Assembly (NCBI RefSeq): GCF_001698815.1
Contig: NZ_LGSI01000068.1
Coordinates: 186,001 to 250,000 of the forward strand
Direction: 5' to 3'
Source of the DNA: Pseudomonas syringae
GTDB taxonomy: Bacteria > Pseudomonadota > Gammaproteobacteria > Pseudomonadales > Pseudomonadaceae
DNA: 64,000 nt
This document shows, piece after piece, positions 63,354-64,000 of the stretch. Under the pieces are notes generated by a model, which made no database searches, had not been told where the DNA came from, and saw nothing but the letters and a program-made list of their open reading frames with translations. The translations under genes were made by a program, and so were the position numbers. The stretch's first letter is position 1; each line of letters starts with the position of its first letter.

Positions 63354-64000
63354 CTCTGGCCATTTTCCTTGGTTCGCTGGTCGGCACCATGGCCCTGGGT
63401 ATCCCGATCGCCTTTGCCTTGTTGCTGGTCAGTGTCGCCCTGATGCTGCAACTGGATCTGTTCGATGCTCAGATCATCGCGCAGAACCTGCTCAACGGCG
63501 CGGACAGTTTCCCGTTGATGGCGGTGCCGTTCTTCATGCTGGCTGGCGAGATCATGAATGCCGGCGGCTTGTCCAAACGCATTGTCAACATCGCCATGGC
63601 GTTAGTCGGCCACAAGCGCGGCGGCCTGGGCTATGTGGCAATCATTGCCTCGTGCCTGCTGGCGTCCTTGTCAGGCTCGGCGGTGGCCGATGCGGCCGCG
63701 CTGGCCGCGTTGCTGGTGCCGATGATGGTGCAGGCCGGGCATAACCGCGCGCATTCAGCAGGCCTCATCGCTGCGGGCGGGATCATCGCGCCGGTGATTC
63801 CGCCGAGCATCGGGTTCATCGTCTTCGGCGTCGCTTCCGGCGTATCGATCAGCAAGCTGTTTCTCGCCGGAATCGTGCCGGGACTCATGCTCGGCGTCGC
63901 GCTCGCCGTCGCCTGGTGGTTTGTTTCCCGCCGCGAGAACATTGCACCACCTGCCAAACAGAGCCTGGCGCAGATCATGCGGGCCTTGGTCGAAGGCAGC
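63350..64000 (+). CDS. TRAP transporter large permease (DctM), 3' end outside window
   Basis: The first 217 residues of a DctM-family permease, normally about 425 residues. LNGADSFPLMAVPFFMLAGEIMNAGGLSKRIVNIAMALVGHKRGGLGYVAIIASCLLASLSGSAVADAAALAALLVPMM and GIIAPVIPPSIGFIVFGVASG are family landmarks. The frame is open to the window edge. It is translationally coupled to dctQ. The substrate could be the compound handled by the catabolic operon at 53-59 kb (inferred from proximity). Confidence 0.9.
   Translation, partial: MTLAIFLGSLVGTMALGIPIAFALLLVSVALMLQLDLFDAQIIAQNLLNGADSFPLMAVPFFMLAGEIMNAGGLSKRIVNIAMALVGHKRGGLGYVAIIASCLLASLSGSAVADAAALAALLVPMMVQAGHNRAHSAGLIAAGGIIAPVIPPSIGFIVFGVASGVSISKLFLAGIVPGLMLGVALAVAWWFVSRRENIAPPAKQSLAQIMRALVEGS

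Overview
The window reads as a chromosomal segment of a Pseudomonas species. The support is an OprD-family porin, a XenA-type enoate reductase, a DUF2790 secreted protein, an AruH-like transaminase, a TreS closely resembling the Pseudomonas stutzeri enzyme as I remember it, and REP-type palindromes between genes. Genes are dense on both strands, most have clear Shine-Dalgarno sequences, and only one is plainly broken. Species cannot be assigned from the sequence alone.

Layout. 1-4.1 kb: ornithine decarboxylase (5' truncated by the window) with its PotE antiporter, then a polysaccharide-deacetylase lipoprotein. 4.1-8.9 kb: REP-rich spacer, xenA with a divergent ArsR repressor and a perfect operator palindrome, tRNA-Leu(UAA), a GvpU-like protein, a DUF1652-like/XRE regulator module and a glycine-zipper protein. 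9-17.2 kb: a UvrA paralogue, small accessory genes, topoisomerase IB and modABC under a perfect ModE-type palindrome. 17.2-25.5 kb: nitronate monooxygenase, an AcuR-like/acuI pair with twin operators, an Ada protein that has lost three of four zinc ligands, copCD, a chemoreceptor and an orphan tyrosine recombinase. 25.6-33.2 kb: an AruH-like transaminase, a porin with Fur-like sites, and gcl-hyi-glxR for glyoxylate assimilation with a divergent LysR regulator.

The most striking region is 33.9-46.0 kb, ten same-strand genes packed with overlaps: cupin, stand-alone methionyl-tRNA-synthetase-like enzyme, FAD amine oxidase, leaderless binding protein, lysine/ornithine N-monooxygenase, an SbnA-SbnB fusion for 2,3-diaminopropionate, an FAD/NAD(P) protein, a LysE exporter, an iron-type alcohol dehydrogenase and a serine hydrolase. 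Cupin + MetRS-like + N-hydroxylase + FAD oxidase is the enzyme set of bacterial hydrazine (N-N bond) synthesis, known from Streptomyces as Spb38/Spb40/Spb39. Here it is joined to a diaminopropionate synthase and no NRPS or PKS is present. I infer a locus for a small exported N-N-bonded amino acid, possibly undescribed.

46-52.5 kb holds two DJ-1/PfpI-type genes, a LysR gene frameshifted in an A8 tract, trehalose synthase treS and an orphan histidine kinase. 53-60 kb is a compact catabolic operon (MFS, DhaK-DhaL kinase, RpiB-like, TIM-like, sugar isomerase, PGDH-like, GntR/FCD regulator) whose logic fits a C4 sugar or related polyol/acid entering as erythrose 4-phosphate. The window ends with a GNAT acetyltransferase, a second chemoreceptor with an extra C-terminal domain, and TRAP transporter genes running off the edge.
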